Positions 15,010 to 23,135 of a stretch of 64,000 bases of DNA are shown here, piece by piece. Each line of letters starts with the position of its first letter. The first letter of the stretch is position 1. The translations under genes and the position numbers were made by a program. The notes under the pieces were generated by a model. It made no database searches. It saw nothing but the letters and a program-made list of their open reading frames with translations, and was not told the DNA's origin. The stretch spans positions 1-64,000 of the forward strand of contig JANXBT010000002.1 of NCBI GenBank assembly GCA_025060415.1, given 5' to 3'. The DNA is from Candidatus Bipolaricaulota bacterium. Lineage in GTDB: Bacteria; Bipolaricaulota; Bipolaricaulia; Bipolaricaulales; Bipolaricaulaceae.

Positions 15010-16154
15010 GGGTCGCCCTGCTCGGCTCCACCGGCTCCATCGGCCGCCAGGCCCTCGAGGAGATCCGGCGTTTCCCGGAGCGCTTTGAGGTCGTGGCCCT
15101 GGCGGCGGGGCACAACGTGGAGGCCCTGGCCGCGCAGGCCGCGGAGTTCCGGGTGCGGGAGCTCGGCGTGGCCGAGGAAGCCGACGCCCGCCGGCTCCAA
15201 GCCCTCCTGCCCTGGGCGCGGGTCCGCTGGGGCCCCGAGGGCTTGGCCGAGCTGGCCGCGCTCCCCGAGGTGGACCTCGTCCTGAACGCCGTGGTGGGCG
15301 CGGTGGGGATCTTCCCCACCTTAAGCGCCCTGCGCGCCGGAAAGCGCCTGGCCTTGGCCAACAAGGAGTCCCTGGTGGTGGCCGGGGAGCTGGTCATGGC
15401 CGCGCGGAAATACCCCGACCAGATCCTGCCCGTGGACTCCGAGCACGCCGCGTTGGGGCAGCTTTTGGCGGGGGTGCGGCGGGAGGAGGTGGCCCGGGCC
15501 TGGATCACCGCCTCCGGCGGGCCCTTCCGGGACCGCCCGGAGGAGGCGCTGGCCCACGTCACGCCCGAGGAGGCCCTGAACCACCCCACCTGGCGCATGG
15601 GGCCGCGCATCACCGTGGACTCCGCCACCCTGGTGAACAAGGCCTTCGAGGTCATCGAGGCCCACCACCTGTTCGGCCTCCCCTGGGAGCGGATCGGCGT
15701 GCTCCTCCACCCGGAGTCCAAGGTCCACGCCCTGGTGGAGCTCGTGGACGGCTCCATCTTGGCCCAGCTGGCCTTTCCGGACATGCGCCTCCCCATCCGC
15801 GCGGCCTTGACCTACCCGGAGCGCCTTCCCCCGGCGATCCCGCTCCCCTTGGCCCCCCTCACCCTCACCTTCCGGGAGGTCCCGCGGGAGCGGTACCCCG
15901 CGTTCTGGGCGGTGCTTTGGGCGGGGAGGGAGGGGGGGACCCTGCCGGCAGCGGCCAACGCCGCGGACGAGGTCCTCGTCCAGGCCTTCCTGGCGCGGCG
16001 GATCCCGTTCCCGGCCATCGCCCAGGGGATCGCCCACGTTCTGGAGCGGCACGCCAACGCGCGGGCGACCTCCCTGGAAGAGGTTTTGGCTGCGGACCGC
16101 TGGGCCCGTGCGGAAGCCCAAAGGTTTGTGGAGAGGATCGCACCGCGGGTATAA
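15006..16154 (+). CDS. dxr: 1-deoxy-D-xylulose 5-phosphate reductoisomerase
   Basis: 382 residues. Converts DXP to MEP with NADPH, the committed step of the MEP isoprenoid pathway. The N-terminal NADPH loop reads LLGSTGSIG, then LVLNAVVGAVG, the metal/substrate segments ANKESLVVAG and LPVDSEHAAL, ASGGPFRD, and the C-terminal VNKAFEVIEAHHLF. Coupled to ftsH by a 4-nt ATGA overlap. It shows that this organism makes isoprenoids by the MEP route. Confidence 0.97.
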   Translation: MRVALLGSTGSIGRQALEEIRRFPERFEVVALAAGHNVEALAAQAAEFRVRELGVAEEADARRLQALLPWARVRWGPEGLAELAALPEVDLVLNAVVGAVGIFPTLSALRAGKRLALANKESLVVAGELVMAARKYPDQILPVDSEHAALGQLLAGVRREEVARAWITASGGPFRDRPEEALAHVTPEEALNHPTWRMGPRITVDSATLVNKAFEVIEAHHLFGLPWERIGVLLHPESKVHALVELVDGSILAQLAFPDMRLPIRAALTYPERLPPAIPLPLAPLTLTFREVPRERYPAFWAVLWAGREGGTLPAAANAADEVLVQAFLARRIPFPAIAQGIAHVLERHANARATSLEEVLAADRWARAEAQRFVERIAPRV

Positions 16155-16157
16155 AAT
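16150..16157 (+). promoter_or_regulatory. Probable -10 element of the Rrf2 gene (leaderless arrangement)
   Basis: TATAAAAT spans 16150-16157 and ends 8 nt before the ATG at 16166. A TTGTGG at 16126-16131 is a possible weak -35. The hexamer lies across the end of dxr. Confidence 0.6.
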
Positions 16158-16165
16158 CGCGCGCT

Positions 16166-16591
16166 ATGCTGACCACAAAGCGCATTGGCTACGGCCTGCG
16201 GCTCCTATACGACCTGGCGGCCAACGCCGAGGACTTTCAGTCCGCCCGCGCCCTCGCCGAGTCCTACCGGGTGCCGGAGACCTTCCTGCGCCGGATCCTC
16301 ATGGACCTGCGGCGCGCTGGGTTCGTGGAGGCCCAAAAGGGCCGCATCGGGGGGTATAAGCTGGCCAAACGGCCCGAAGAGATCCGGATCGCCCAGGTGA
16401 TCCGGGCCTTGGAGCCGGAGGGCCTGGAGCTGGGGTACGGCCGGGTGGCGGGCCGGGCCGGCGTGGTGAGCCTGCCCCAGTCCTGCCCCACCTGGCCGTT
16501 CTGGAACCGCCTGGAGGAGAAGTTCCTCCGGGAGCTGGAGGCGGCGACCCTCGCCGACCTCATCGCCCTGAGCAAGAGGGGGGGCAAGTGA
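16166..16591 (+). CDS. Rrf2-family transcriptional regulator
   Basis: 141 residues beginning MLTTKRIGYGLRLLYDLA, a typical Rrf2 winged-helix start, with ESYRVPETFLRRILMDLRRAGFV as recognition region and a KGRIGGYKLAK wing. Rrf2 proteins such as IscR sense Fe-S status through three cysteines; here only one cysteine (PQSCPTW) is visible, so a standard IscR-type 2Fe-2S site is unlikely. It is followed with overlap by a SufT-type gene, so a link to Fe-S assembly is plausible. It may regulate its own transcript. Confidence 0.85.
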   Translation: MLTTKRIGYGLRLLYDLAANAEDFQSARALAESYRVPETFLRRILMDLRRAGFVEAQKGRIGGYKLAKRPEEIRIAQVIRALEPEGLELGYGRVAGRAGVVSLPQSCPTWPFWNRLEEKFLRELEAATLADLIALSKRGGK

Positions 16592-16893
16592 GGCCATCTC
16601 CGGAGGACGTGCGGGCCGTGCTGCGGGAGCGGGTCTACGACCCGGAGCTCGGCATCAACGTGGTGGACTTGGGCCTCATCTACGAGGTGGAGGTCACGGA
16701 GGGGCGGATCGTGGTGGACATGACCCTCACCACCCCCGCCTGCCCCTTGGCCGCCGCCCTGCCCGCGGAGGTCGAGCAGGTCCTACGCGAGCGCTTCGAG
16801 GGCTACGACGTGGAGGTGAACCTCGTTTGGGAGCCCCGCTGGACGCCGGAACGCATGTCCGAAGAGGCCCGGGAGATGCTGGGCGGCCGGTGA
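16588..16893 (+). CDS. MIP18/SufT-family (DUF59) iron-sulfur assembly protein
   Basis: 101 residues: VRAVLRERVYDPELGINVVDLGLIYEVEV, then DMTLTTPACPLAAAL with the conserved cysteine and a C-terminal VNLVWEPRWTPERM. This is the compact DUF59 domain that helps load Fe-S clusters onto target proteins. The GTG start overlaps the Rrf2 stop by 4 nt (GTGA). Probable role in Fe-S cluster maturation; direct partners unknown. Confidence 0.9.
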   Translation: MRPSPEDVRAVLRERVYDPELGINVVDLGLIYEVEVTEGRIVVDMTLTTPACPLAAALPAEVEQVLRERFEGYDVEVNLVWEPRWTPERMSEEAREMLGGR

Positions 16894-17468
16894 AGGGCGA
16901 GCGTTGCTCCCTGTGCGGCCAGCGCGCGGGGGAGCGGCGCTGCCCCGCCCTGGATCGCCCGCTCTGCAGCGCCTGCTGCGGGAAGGAGCGCGGCCGCTCC
17001 ATCCGCTGCCTCCCGAGTTGCCGCTTCCTGGTGGAGGCAGAGGCCCGCTGGCGGGAGCGGCGCAGCCGGGAGCTCGCGGAGGCCTGGGCCGCCTGGGAAC
17101 GGGCCGAGCCCCAGCTCCCCTGGAACTACATCGAGGCCCTGGCCCGGATCCTGGCGGACCTCCTCCACCGCCACTTCGCCACCGACGCCGAGGTGGAGCG
17201 CGCCCTCCACGACCTCGCCCAGGCGTTGAGCCCCATCATCGTGATCTCCGCCGCGCCCTCGCCCCTGGGCCGGCTGCTGAGCGCCGGCCTGGTGCGCCTC
17301 GTTCAGGAGGGGAAGGTGAACCGAGAGGAGCTGCGCGCGGCCGCGCGGGCCCTGGCCCGTTGGCTCGCCTCCTGGCGCCTCCCCGAGGACGACCGCCGCT
17401 TCGTGCGCGCCCTCCTGGGGACCTTCCCGCCCCTCTCCGAGCCCTCCGGCCTTATCCTCCGGCCCTGA
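16890..17468 (+). CDS. Hypothetical protein with N-terminal multi-cysteine zinc-ribbon-like region
   Basis: 192 residues. The first 45 residues contain CSLCG, RRC, LCSACCGKER and CLPSCRF, a dense probable zinc-binding site. The remainder is helical and without motifs I recognise (WNYIEALARILADLLHRHF; a second helical block near the C-terminus). The GTG start overlaps the SufT stop (GTGA), making a three-gene unit with the Rrf2 regulator. Its 3' end overlaps convergent murJ by 17 nt. Function not assigned. Confidence 0.75.
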   Translation: MKGERCSLCGQRAGERRCPALDRPLCSACCGKERGRSIRCLPSCRFLVEAEARWRERRSRELAEAWAAWERAEPQLPWNYIEALARILADLLHRHFATDAEVERALHDLAQALSPIIVISAAPSPLGRLLSAGLVRLVQEGKVNREELRAAARALARWLASWRLPEDDRRFVRALLGTFPPLSEPSGLILRP

Positions 17469-18942
17469 GCTCCTCCCAGAGGCCCGTGAGGTGGGCCAGC
17501 CCTAGGTAGACGGCCAGGCCCACGGGCACGCCCAGGAGGACCTGGGCCCAGCTTCCTAAGGGGGCCAGGCCCCAAGCGAGGGCGGCCACCGCCGCGGCCA
17601 TGGCCCCGGCGCACGCGAACACCCGCAGAAGCGAGGCGCCCGCGATCCAGCCGGGCGCCCGCCGCCAGAGGAGCACGCCCAGGAACAGGGCGTCCACCCA
17701 GCCGGCCACGCCCGTGGCCAGGGCCAGGCCGAAGGTGCCCCAAAGGCGCACCCACCACAGGTTGAGCCCGACGTTGGCGGCGAGGGCCAAGGCGCCGCCG
17801 AGGAGGGGCAGGGCCGGCCGCCCCAGGGCGAAAAAGGCCCGGGAGAACAGGTACACCAGGGCATAGGCCCAAAGCCCCACCAGGTACCCTTGGAGGTTGC
17901 GGGCGGTGCGCAGGGTGTCGGCCCGGCCGAACGCCCCGCGCTCGAAGAGCACGGCCACCGCCGGCTCGGCTAAAAGCCCCAGCCCGAGGGCCGCGGGCAC
18001 CATCAGGGCCGCGGTGAGGAGGAACCCGCGCGCGAGCGTGCGCCGGAACGCCCCGGCCTGGCCCTGGGCCGCCTGCTCGGCCAGAACCGGTAAGGCCACG
18101 GTGGCCACGGACACGGCCAAAACCCCCAGCGGGAACTGGAAAAGCCTCATGGCGTACTGCAGGGTGGCGATGGAGCCGTGGGGGAGGTAGGAGGCCAAGC
18201 GGTTGTCCACGAGGGTGTTGGCTTCGGCCACCAGGAGCCCGCCCAGGGCGGGGAGGAGCCGTAGGCCCACCGCCCGCAGGTCCCGACCCAGGCCCGTGGG
18301 CGCCCTGTCCGGAGGCGGGGCGCGGAGGTGGCGGCGGAACGCGGGCAGAAGGAGGAGCACGGAGAGGAGGCCCCCGGCCAGGGTCCCCACCACGAGGCCG
18401 AAGATGGGGGGCCGGAAGCGGGGGGCGAGCAGGAGGGCTCCGCCGGCCATGCCCACGTTGAGCGCGGCCGGGGCCAGGGCAGGCAGGAAAAACGCCCCGT
18501 GCACGTTGAGGACGGCGGCCTCCAGGGCGGAGACGGCGACGAAGGCGATGAGGGGGAAGAGCCAGGTGGCGAGGGCCGCGGCCTCCCGCAGCTTCTCCGG
18601 GGGGAAGCCGGCGGCGAGGACGGGCACGTAGAACCGGGCCAAAACGCACCCCAACGCCACCAAGGGCACCAGCGCGAGGAGAAGGGCGCGGGTGAAGGCC
18701 CGCAGGAAGAGGGCGCCCTCCCCGCGGGCCCGCGCCGCGGCGTACACGGGGACGAAGGCCGTGGCCAGCCCCGCCTCGCCGATCACCTGGCGCAGGGCCT
18801 GGGGGAGGAACAGGCCCACCAAGAACGCGTCGTAGCTGGCGGACGCGCCGTAGGCGTAGGCGATGGCCGCGTCCCGCAGGAACCCGGTGAGGCGGGAAAG
18901 GAGGGTGCCGAGGGCCGCCCGCCCCACCCGGCCAACGAACAT
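17452..18942 (-). CDS. murJ: Lipid II flippase MurJ
   Basis: 496 residues with about 14 membrane helices of the MVF (MOP) fold. The N-terminus GTLLSRLTGFLRDAAIAYAYG is the classic MurJ start. Internal PHGSIATLQYAMRLFQFPLGVLAVSVATVALP is the strongly conserved family segment. It flips lipid-linked peptidoglycan precursor across the inner membrane. It lies 4 nt downstream of rplI and is probably co-transcribed with it. Confidence 0.96.
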   Translation of the reverse strand: MFVGRVGRAALGTLLSRLTGFLRDAAIAYAYGASASYDAFLVGLFLPQALRQVIGEAGLATAFVPVYAAARARGEGALFLRAFTRALLLALVPLVALGCVLARFYVPVLAAGFPPEKLREAAALATWLFPLIAFVAVSALEAAVLNVHGAFFLPALAPAALNVGMAGGALLLAPRFRPPIFGLVVGTLAGGLLSVLLLLPAFRRHLRAPPPDRAPTGLGRDLRAVGLRLLPALGGLLVAEANTLVDNRLASYLPHGSIATLQYAMRLFQFPLGVLAVSVATVALPVLAEQAAQGQAGAFRRTLARGFLLTAALMVPAALGLGLLAEPAVAVLFERGAFGRADTLRTARNLQGYLVGLWAYALVYLFSRAFFALGRPALPLLGGALALAANVGLNLWWVRLWGTFGLALATGVAGWVDALFLGVLLWRRAPGWIAGASLLRVFACAGAMAAAVAALAWGLAPLGSWAQVLLGVPVGLAVYLGLAHLTGLWEELRAGG

Positions 18943-18946
18943 GGCC

Positions 18947-19393
18947 TCAGGCGGTGGGCTCCACCCTCACCGTGACCGTGGCCTTGATGTCCTCGTACAG
19001 GCGGATCTCCACGGGATACGTTCCCACCTCGTGGATGGGCTCGAGGTGGATGTGGTCCACGGGGATTTCCACGCCGAAGCGCTGGGCGATGGCCTGGGCC
19101 AGGTCGTGGGCGCGCACCGCGGCGTAGAGCTTGTTTTTGTCGTGCACGCGGCGGGCGAACACGAACTCCGCGCCCTGCAGCCTGGCGGCCAGGTCCTGGG
19201 CGCGCGCGCGCCGATCCGCCACCTCCGCCTGATACCGGTCCTTAAGCTTCTGGAAGCGGGCCAACTCGTGCGGCGTGGGAAGGACGGCGAGCTTTTTGGG
19301 GAAGAGGTAATTGCGGGCGAAGCCGTCGCGAACCTCCACCACGTCGCCAGGCGTGCCGAGGCCGGGAACCTCTTTGATGAGCAGCACCTTCAT
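18947..19393 (-). CDS. rplI: 50S ribosomal protein L9
   Basis: 148 residues: MKVLLIKEVPGLGTPGDVVEVRDGFARNYLFPKKLA is the standard L9 N-domain, followed by the long helix and the C-domain ending ATVTVRVE. The ATG at 19393 has AAGGAGGACATC before it; an upstream in-frame ATG at 19417 lacks family sequence. First gene of an rplI-murJ unit rather than the common rpsF-ssb-rpsR-rplI order. Confidence 0.97.
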   Translation of the reverse strand: MKVLLIKEVPGLGTPGDVVEVRDGFARNYLFPKKLAVLPTPHELARFQKLKDRYQAEVADRRARAQDLAARLQGAEFVFARRVHDKNKLYAAVRAHDLAQAIAQRFGVEIPVDHIHLEPIHEVGTYPVEIRLYEDIKATVTVRVEPTA

Positions 19394-19415
19394 GATGTCC
19401 TCCTTGGGCCGGGGC

Positions 19416-19445
19416 AATGGTAGAGGGCCCGGAGGTCCGGCTCAA
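19416..19445 (-). promoter_or_regulatory. rplI-murJ promoter
   Basis: Minus-strand TTGAGC (19445-19440), 18-nt spacer and TACCAT (19421-19416), with a leader of about 15-20 nt carrying AAGGAGG. Divergent from the TATACT serving the yceD-like gene. Confidence 0.6.
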
Positions 19446-19451
19446 TGGAGC

Positions 19452-19457
19452 TATACT
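19452..19457 (+). promoter_or_regulatory. -10 element of the yceD-ruvC-polA unit
   Basis: TATACT 17 nt before the ATG at 19475, with AGGAGG in between. No clear -35 was found at the expected distance. Confidence 0.55.
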
Positions 19458-19474
19458 CGGGCTAGGAGGCAAGG

Positions 19475-19969
19475 ATGCACTTCGATTTGGACGCCATGAG
19501 GGCCGCACCGGGGAAGCTGTTCCGGGTGGCGGGGGACGAGCACATCCCCACCCTGGACTGGCGCGGGGAGGAGGTGCAGCTGGAGGGGCCGGTGCACGCG
19601 GAGGCCGCCGCGTTCTTCGAGGGCGCCACAAACCAAGTGATCCTCACCGTGCACGTGCGGGGGAAGGCCCACCGCCGCTGCTCCCGGTGCCTGGCGGACG
19701 TGGTGGAGGAGTTCGACCGGGAAGAGGAGCTGGAGGTCTATCCGGAAGAGGCGCAGGGGAAGTACCTGGAGTTGCGGCCGTTCATCGAGTCGGGGGCCCG
19801 CCTGGGCCTGTCCCTCAAACCCCTGTGCAAGCCGGATTGCCGGGGCCTCTGCCCCTACTGCGGGGCGGATCTCAACCGCGAGGACCACAAGCCCGACTGC
19901 CGCCGGCCCCGGCTCCCCCGCGACCCCCGGCTCAGCAAGCTCGCGGAGCTCCTGGAGCCCCAGGGATGA
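19475..19969 (+). CDS. yceD: YceD/DUF177-family protein
   Basis: 164 residues: an N-terminal beta-rich half, HRRCSRCLADVVEEFDREEELEVYPEE, and the C-terminal cysteine block KPLCKPDCRGLCPYCGADLN plus a final DC, typical of DUF177. The family is implicated in 23S rRNA or ribosome biogenesis and normally sits before rpmF; here rpmF is absent and ruvC follows with a 4-nt ATGA overlap. RBS AGGAGGCAAGG. Confidence 0.9.
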   Translation: MHFDLDAMRAAPGKLFRVAGDEHIPTLDWRGEEVQLEGPVHAEAAAFFEGATNQVILTVHVRGKAHRRCSRCLADVVEEFDREEELEVYPEEAQGKYLELRPFIESGARLGLSLKPLCKPDCRGLCPYCGADLNREDHKPDCRRPRLPRDPRLSKLAELLEPQG

Positions 19970-20430
19970 GGCGGGTTTTGGGCGTGGACCCGGGACTGGC
20001 CGCCACGGGGTACGCCGTGGTGGCGGAAGAGGGCGGGGGCTTCCGCCTCCTCGCCCAGGGCACTGTGCGCACGGCGGCCGAGGAGTCCCTGCCCGCACGG
20101 TTGGGCCGCATCCACGCCGCCCTCAGCCAGGTGGTGGCGGCCTGGGACCCCTGGGCCGTGGCCCTGGAGGACGTGTACTTGGCGAAGAACGCTCCCTCCG
20201 CCATGTACACGGCCCAGGTCACCGGCGTGGTGCTCCTCCTGGCCCAGGGGCGCCGGGTGTTCCACTACGCCCCGCGGGCGGTGAAGCGCTGGATCTGCGG
20301 GAACGGCAGCGCCCCCAAGGAGCAGGTCTGGCGCATGGTGGCCCACCTTTTGGGCGCCCAGCCCAGCTCCGACCACGCCGCGGACGCCGCCGCCCTCGCC
20401 CTGTGCGCCCTCCTGGAGGCCCGGCCATGA
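19966..20430 (+). CDS. ruvC: Crossover junction endodeoxyribonuclease RuvC
   Basis: 154 residues. Resolves Holliday junctions as a dimer with RuvAB. The acidic catalytic set is visible: Asp8 in VLGVDPGLAATGYA, Glu in VALEDVYLAKN, and the C-terminal SSDHAADAAALALC pair. YAPRAVKRWICGNGSAPKEQV matches the family core. Overlaps yceD and polA by ATGA at both ends, so all three are translated together. ruvB lies about 29 kb away; ruvA is not in the window. Confidence 0.95.
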   Translation: MRRVLGVDPGLAATGYAVVAEEGGGFRLLAQGTVRTAAEESLPARLGRIHAALSQVVAAWDPWAVALEDVYLAKNAPSAMYTAQVTGVVLLLAQGRRVFHYAPRAVKRWICGNGSAPKEQVWRMVAHLLGAQPSSDHAADAAALALCALLEARP

Positions 20431-23135
20431 CCCTCTACGAGGCCCTGGGGCTCAAGGACGTGCCCGAACGCATCCTCCTCATCGACGGCCACTCCGCCCT
20501 CTTCCGCTGCTTCTACGCCATCCCGGACCTCGCCACCTCCAAGGGGGAGCCGGTGAACGCCCTCTACGGCTTTGTGCGCACCCTCCTCATGGCCCTGCGG
20601 GAGTACCCCTCCCGCTACGTGGCCGTGGCCTTCGACACGGAGGGGAAGACGGTGCGCCACGCGACCTTCGCCGCGTACAAGGCCACGCGGAAGCCCATGC
20701 CGGAGGCCCTGAGCCGCCAGCTCCCCCGCGTGAAGCCCCTTCTTTCCGCGTTCGGCGTCCCGCATGTGGAGTGTCCGGGCTATGAGGCGGACGACGTCAT
20801 GGCCACCCTGGCCAGGCGGGCCGCGGCCGAGGGGATCCCCGCGCTCCTCCTCACGGGCGACAAGGACATGGCCCAGGTCGTCTCGGACAAGATCTTCCTC
20901 CTCCGGCCGGGCCGGAAGCCCTCGGACCGCCTCACCCTGGTGGACCGGGCGGGTGTGGAGGCCCTGTTCGGCGTCAAGCCCGAGCAGATCGTGGACCTTT
21001 TGGCGCTCGAGGGCGACTCCATCGACAACGTGCCGGGGGTCCCGGGCGTGGGCGAAAAGACCGCGGTGGAGCTCCTCCGCCAGTTCGGCAACCTGGAGGG
21101 GGTGCTCCAGGCCGCGCCCCGCTTGGGCAACCGCCGCGTGGCCCAGGCCCTCCAAGAGCATCGGGACGCCGCCCTCCTCTCCCGGGAGCTCGTGCGGCTC
21201 CGCGAGGCCCCGCTCCCCCTCGGGCCCCGGGACTGCGCCCTCCGCCCCATCGACCCCCAGGAGCTCCGCGCCCTTTTAGAGGAGCTGGAGTTCAAGTCCA
21301 TCCTGGCCGAGCTCAAGCTCGAGGCGGAAAAGGCCCGCGCGCCCACGTACGAGGCCGTCCTCACCGAGGAGGCCTTCCTGGACCTGGTGGAGAAGCTGAA
21401 GCGGGCCGAGGAGTTCGCCCTGGACCTGGAGACCACCAGCGAGGACCCGCTGAGCGCGGAGATCGTGGGGATCGCCGTGGCCCTGGAGCCGTATCGGGGC
21501 TACTACATCCCCGTAGGGCACAGCTACCGCGGGGCGCCCAAGCAGCTCCCCTTGGAGTACGTGCTCTCCTATCTGGCGCCGCTTCTTTCCGCGGAGCGGC
21601 CGCGCAAGATCGGCCAGAACCTGAAGTACGACCTCCAGGTCCTCCTCAACTACGGGATCGAGGTGCGGGGGGTGGCCTTCGACGCCATGCTGGCCCACTG
21701 GTTGCTCAAGCCCGACGCGCCCTCCCACAGCCTGGAGGCCATCGCCCGCGAGGAGCTCGGCATCCAGGTGCAAACCTACAAGGAGCTTTTGGCGCTGGGC
21801 GGGGCGCGGGAGATGCGGGAGGTGGCGGTGGAGCGGGCGGCCCGCTACTCCGGGGAGGACGCGGAGGTGGTGGTGCGCCTGCGCGCCCCCCTCACGCAGA
21901 AGCTGCGGGAGGCCGAACTCCTCCGCCTTTTTGAGGACCTCGAGATCCCCCTCATCGAGGTGCTCCTCTGGATGGAGCGGCGGGGCGTGCTCCTGGATGC
22001 GGACGAGCTCCGCGCCCAGGGCAAGGAGCTGGAGATCCTCCTTGAACGGACGCGGGAGGAGCTGTTCGCCCTCGCGGGAGGCCCGTTCAACCCCAACTCC
22101 ACCCCCCAGGTGCGGGAGATCCTGTATGAACGCCTGAAGCTCCCCGTCCTGGAGCGGACGAAGACGGGGCCCTCCACGGACGCCCAGGTCCTGCGGGATT
22201 TGGCGCAGTACCACGAGTTCCCGGCCAAGCTCATCGCCTACCGGGAGCTGGAGAAGCTGCGCAACACCTACGTGGAGAAGCTCCCCCACTACGTGCACCC
22301 CAGGACCGGGCGGATCCACACCTCCTTCAACCAGACGGGCACGGCCACGGGGCGCCTATCCTCCTCGGAGCCGAACCTCCAGAACATCCCGACCAAGACG
22401 GAGGTGGGGGTGGACATCCGCCGGGCCTTCGTGGCTCCGCCCGGAAAGGTCCTCCTGGGGGCGGACTATTCCCAGATCGAGCTGCGCATCCTGGCCCACA
22501 TGTCCGGGGACGAGGCCCTCCTGGAGGCCTTCCAGCGCGGGGAGGACCTGCACCGGCGCACGGCCGCCGTGCTGTTCGGCGTCCCGCCCGAGGCCGTAGA
22601 TAGCCGCATGCGCACCATCGCCAAGCGCGTGAACTTCGGGATCATCTACGGGATCACCCCCTACGGCCTCTCCCGCGACGTGGGCATCCCCCAAGAAGAG
22701 GCCAAGGCCCTCATCGACCGGTTCTTCCAGGCCTACCCCAAGGTGGCGGAGTTCCTGGAAAAGCTTGTGGAGGAGGCCCAGGCCACGGGCTTCGCCCGGA
22801 CGCTTTTGGGGCGGAAGCGCCCCCTGCCGGGGCTGAGGAACCCCGAGCGGCGGGGGATCGGCCAAGATCGGCGCAACGCCATCAACACCCCCATCCAGGG
22901 CACGGCCGCGGACCTCATGAAGCTCGCCATGCTCCGCATCCACCGGGCTTGGAAAGAGGGAAGGCTCCCGGCCGAGATGATCCTGCAGATCCACGACGAG
23001 CTCGTGTTCGAGGTGGCGGAGGGCGAGGCGGAGCGCGCCGGCGCCCTCATCCGCGACCTCATGGAGGGCGTTTGGGAGCTGCGCGCGCCCCTCAAGGTGG
23101 ACGTGAAGATCGGCCGCAACTGGAGCGAGATCTAG
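20427..23135 (+). CDS. polA: DNA polymerase I
   Basis: 902 residues with three domains. The 5'-nuclease (about 1-300) has LIDGHSALFRCFYAI, YEADDVMATLARRA and GDSIDNVPGVPGVGEKTA. The 3'-5' exonuclease (about 310-500) keeps its DEDDY residues in ALDLETTSEDP, GQNLKYDLQVLL and RYSGEDAEV, so proofreading should be intact, unlike Thermus. The polymerase domain has DYSQIELRILAHMSGDE, KRVNFGIIYGITPYGLSRD and the catalytic QIHDELVFEV. The ATG at 20427 overlaps ruvC (ATGA). Role in repair and Okazaki fragment processing. Confidence 0.98.
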   Translation: MTLYEALGLKDVPERILLIDGHSALFRCFYAIPDLATSKGEPVNALYGFVRTLLMALREYPSRYVAVAFDTEGKTVRHATFAAYKATRKPMPEALSRQLPRVKPLLSAFGVPHVECPGYEADDVMATLARRAAAEGIPALLLTGDKDMAQVVSDKIFLLRPGRKPSDRLTLVDRAGVEALFGVKPEQIVDLLALEGDSIDNVPGVPGVGEKTAVELLRQFGNLEGVLQAAPRLGNRRVAQALQEHRDAALLSRELVRLREAPLPLGPRDCALRPIDPQELRALLEELEFKSILAELKLEAEKARAPTYEAVLTEEAFLDLVEKLKRAEEFALDLETTSEDPLSAEIVGIAVALEPYRGYYIPVGHSYRGAPKQLPLEYVLSYLAPLLSAERPRKIGQNLKYDLQVLLNYGIEVRGVAFDAMLAHWLLKPDAPSHSLEAIAREELGIQVQTYKELLALGGAREMREVAVERAARYSGEDAEVVVRLRAPLTQKLREAELLRLFEDLEIPLIEVLLWMERRGVLLDADELRAQGKELEILLERTREELFALAGGPFNPNSTPQVREILYERLKLPVLERTKTGPSTDAQVLRDLAQYHEFPAKLIAYRELEKLRNTYVEKLPHYVHPRTGRIHTSFNQTGTATGRLSSSEPNLQNIPTKTEVGVDIRRAFVAPPGKVLLGADYSQIELRILAHMSGDEALLEAFQRGEDLHRRTAAVLFGVPPEAVDSRMRTIAKRVNFGIIYGITPYGLSRDVGIPQEEAKALIDRFFQAYPKVAEFLEKLVEEAQATGFARTLLGRKRPLPGLRNPERRGIGQDRRNAINTPIQGTAADLMKLAMLRIHRAWKEGRLPAEMILQIHDELVFEVAEGEAERAGALIRDLMEGVWELRAPLKVDVKIGRNWSEI

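Noticed and set aside
20427-23135. Thermus/Deinococcus origin suggested by the GC-rich, Thermus-like protein style
   Set aside because: PolA keeps the proofreading residues that Thermus PolA lacks, and an LptD-like protein and VorB-type enzyme with an LPS-type permease do not fit Thermus.
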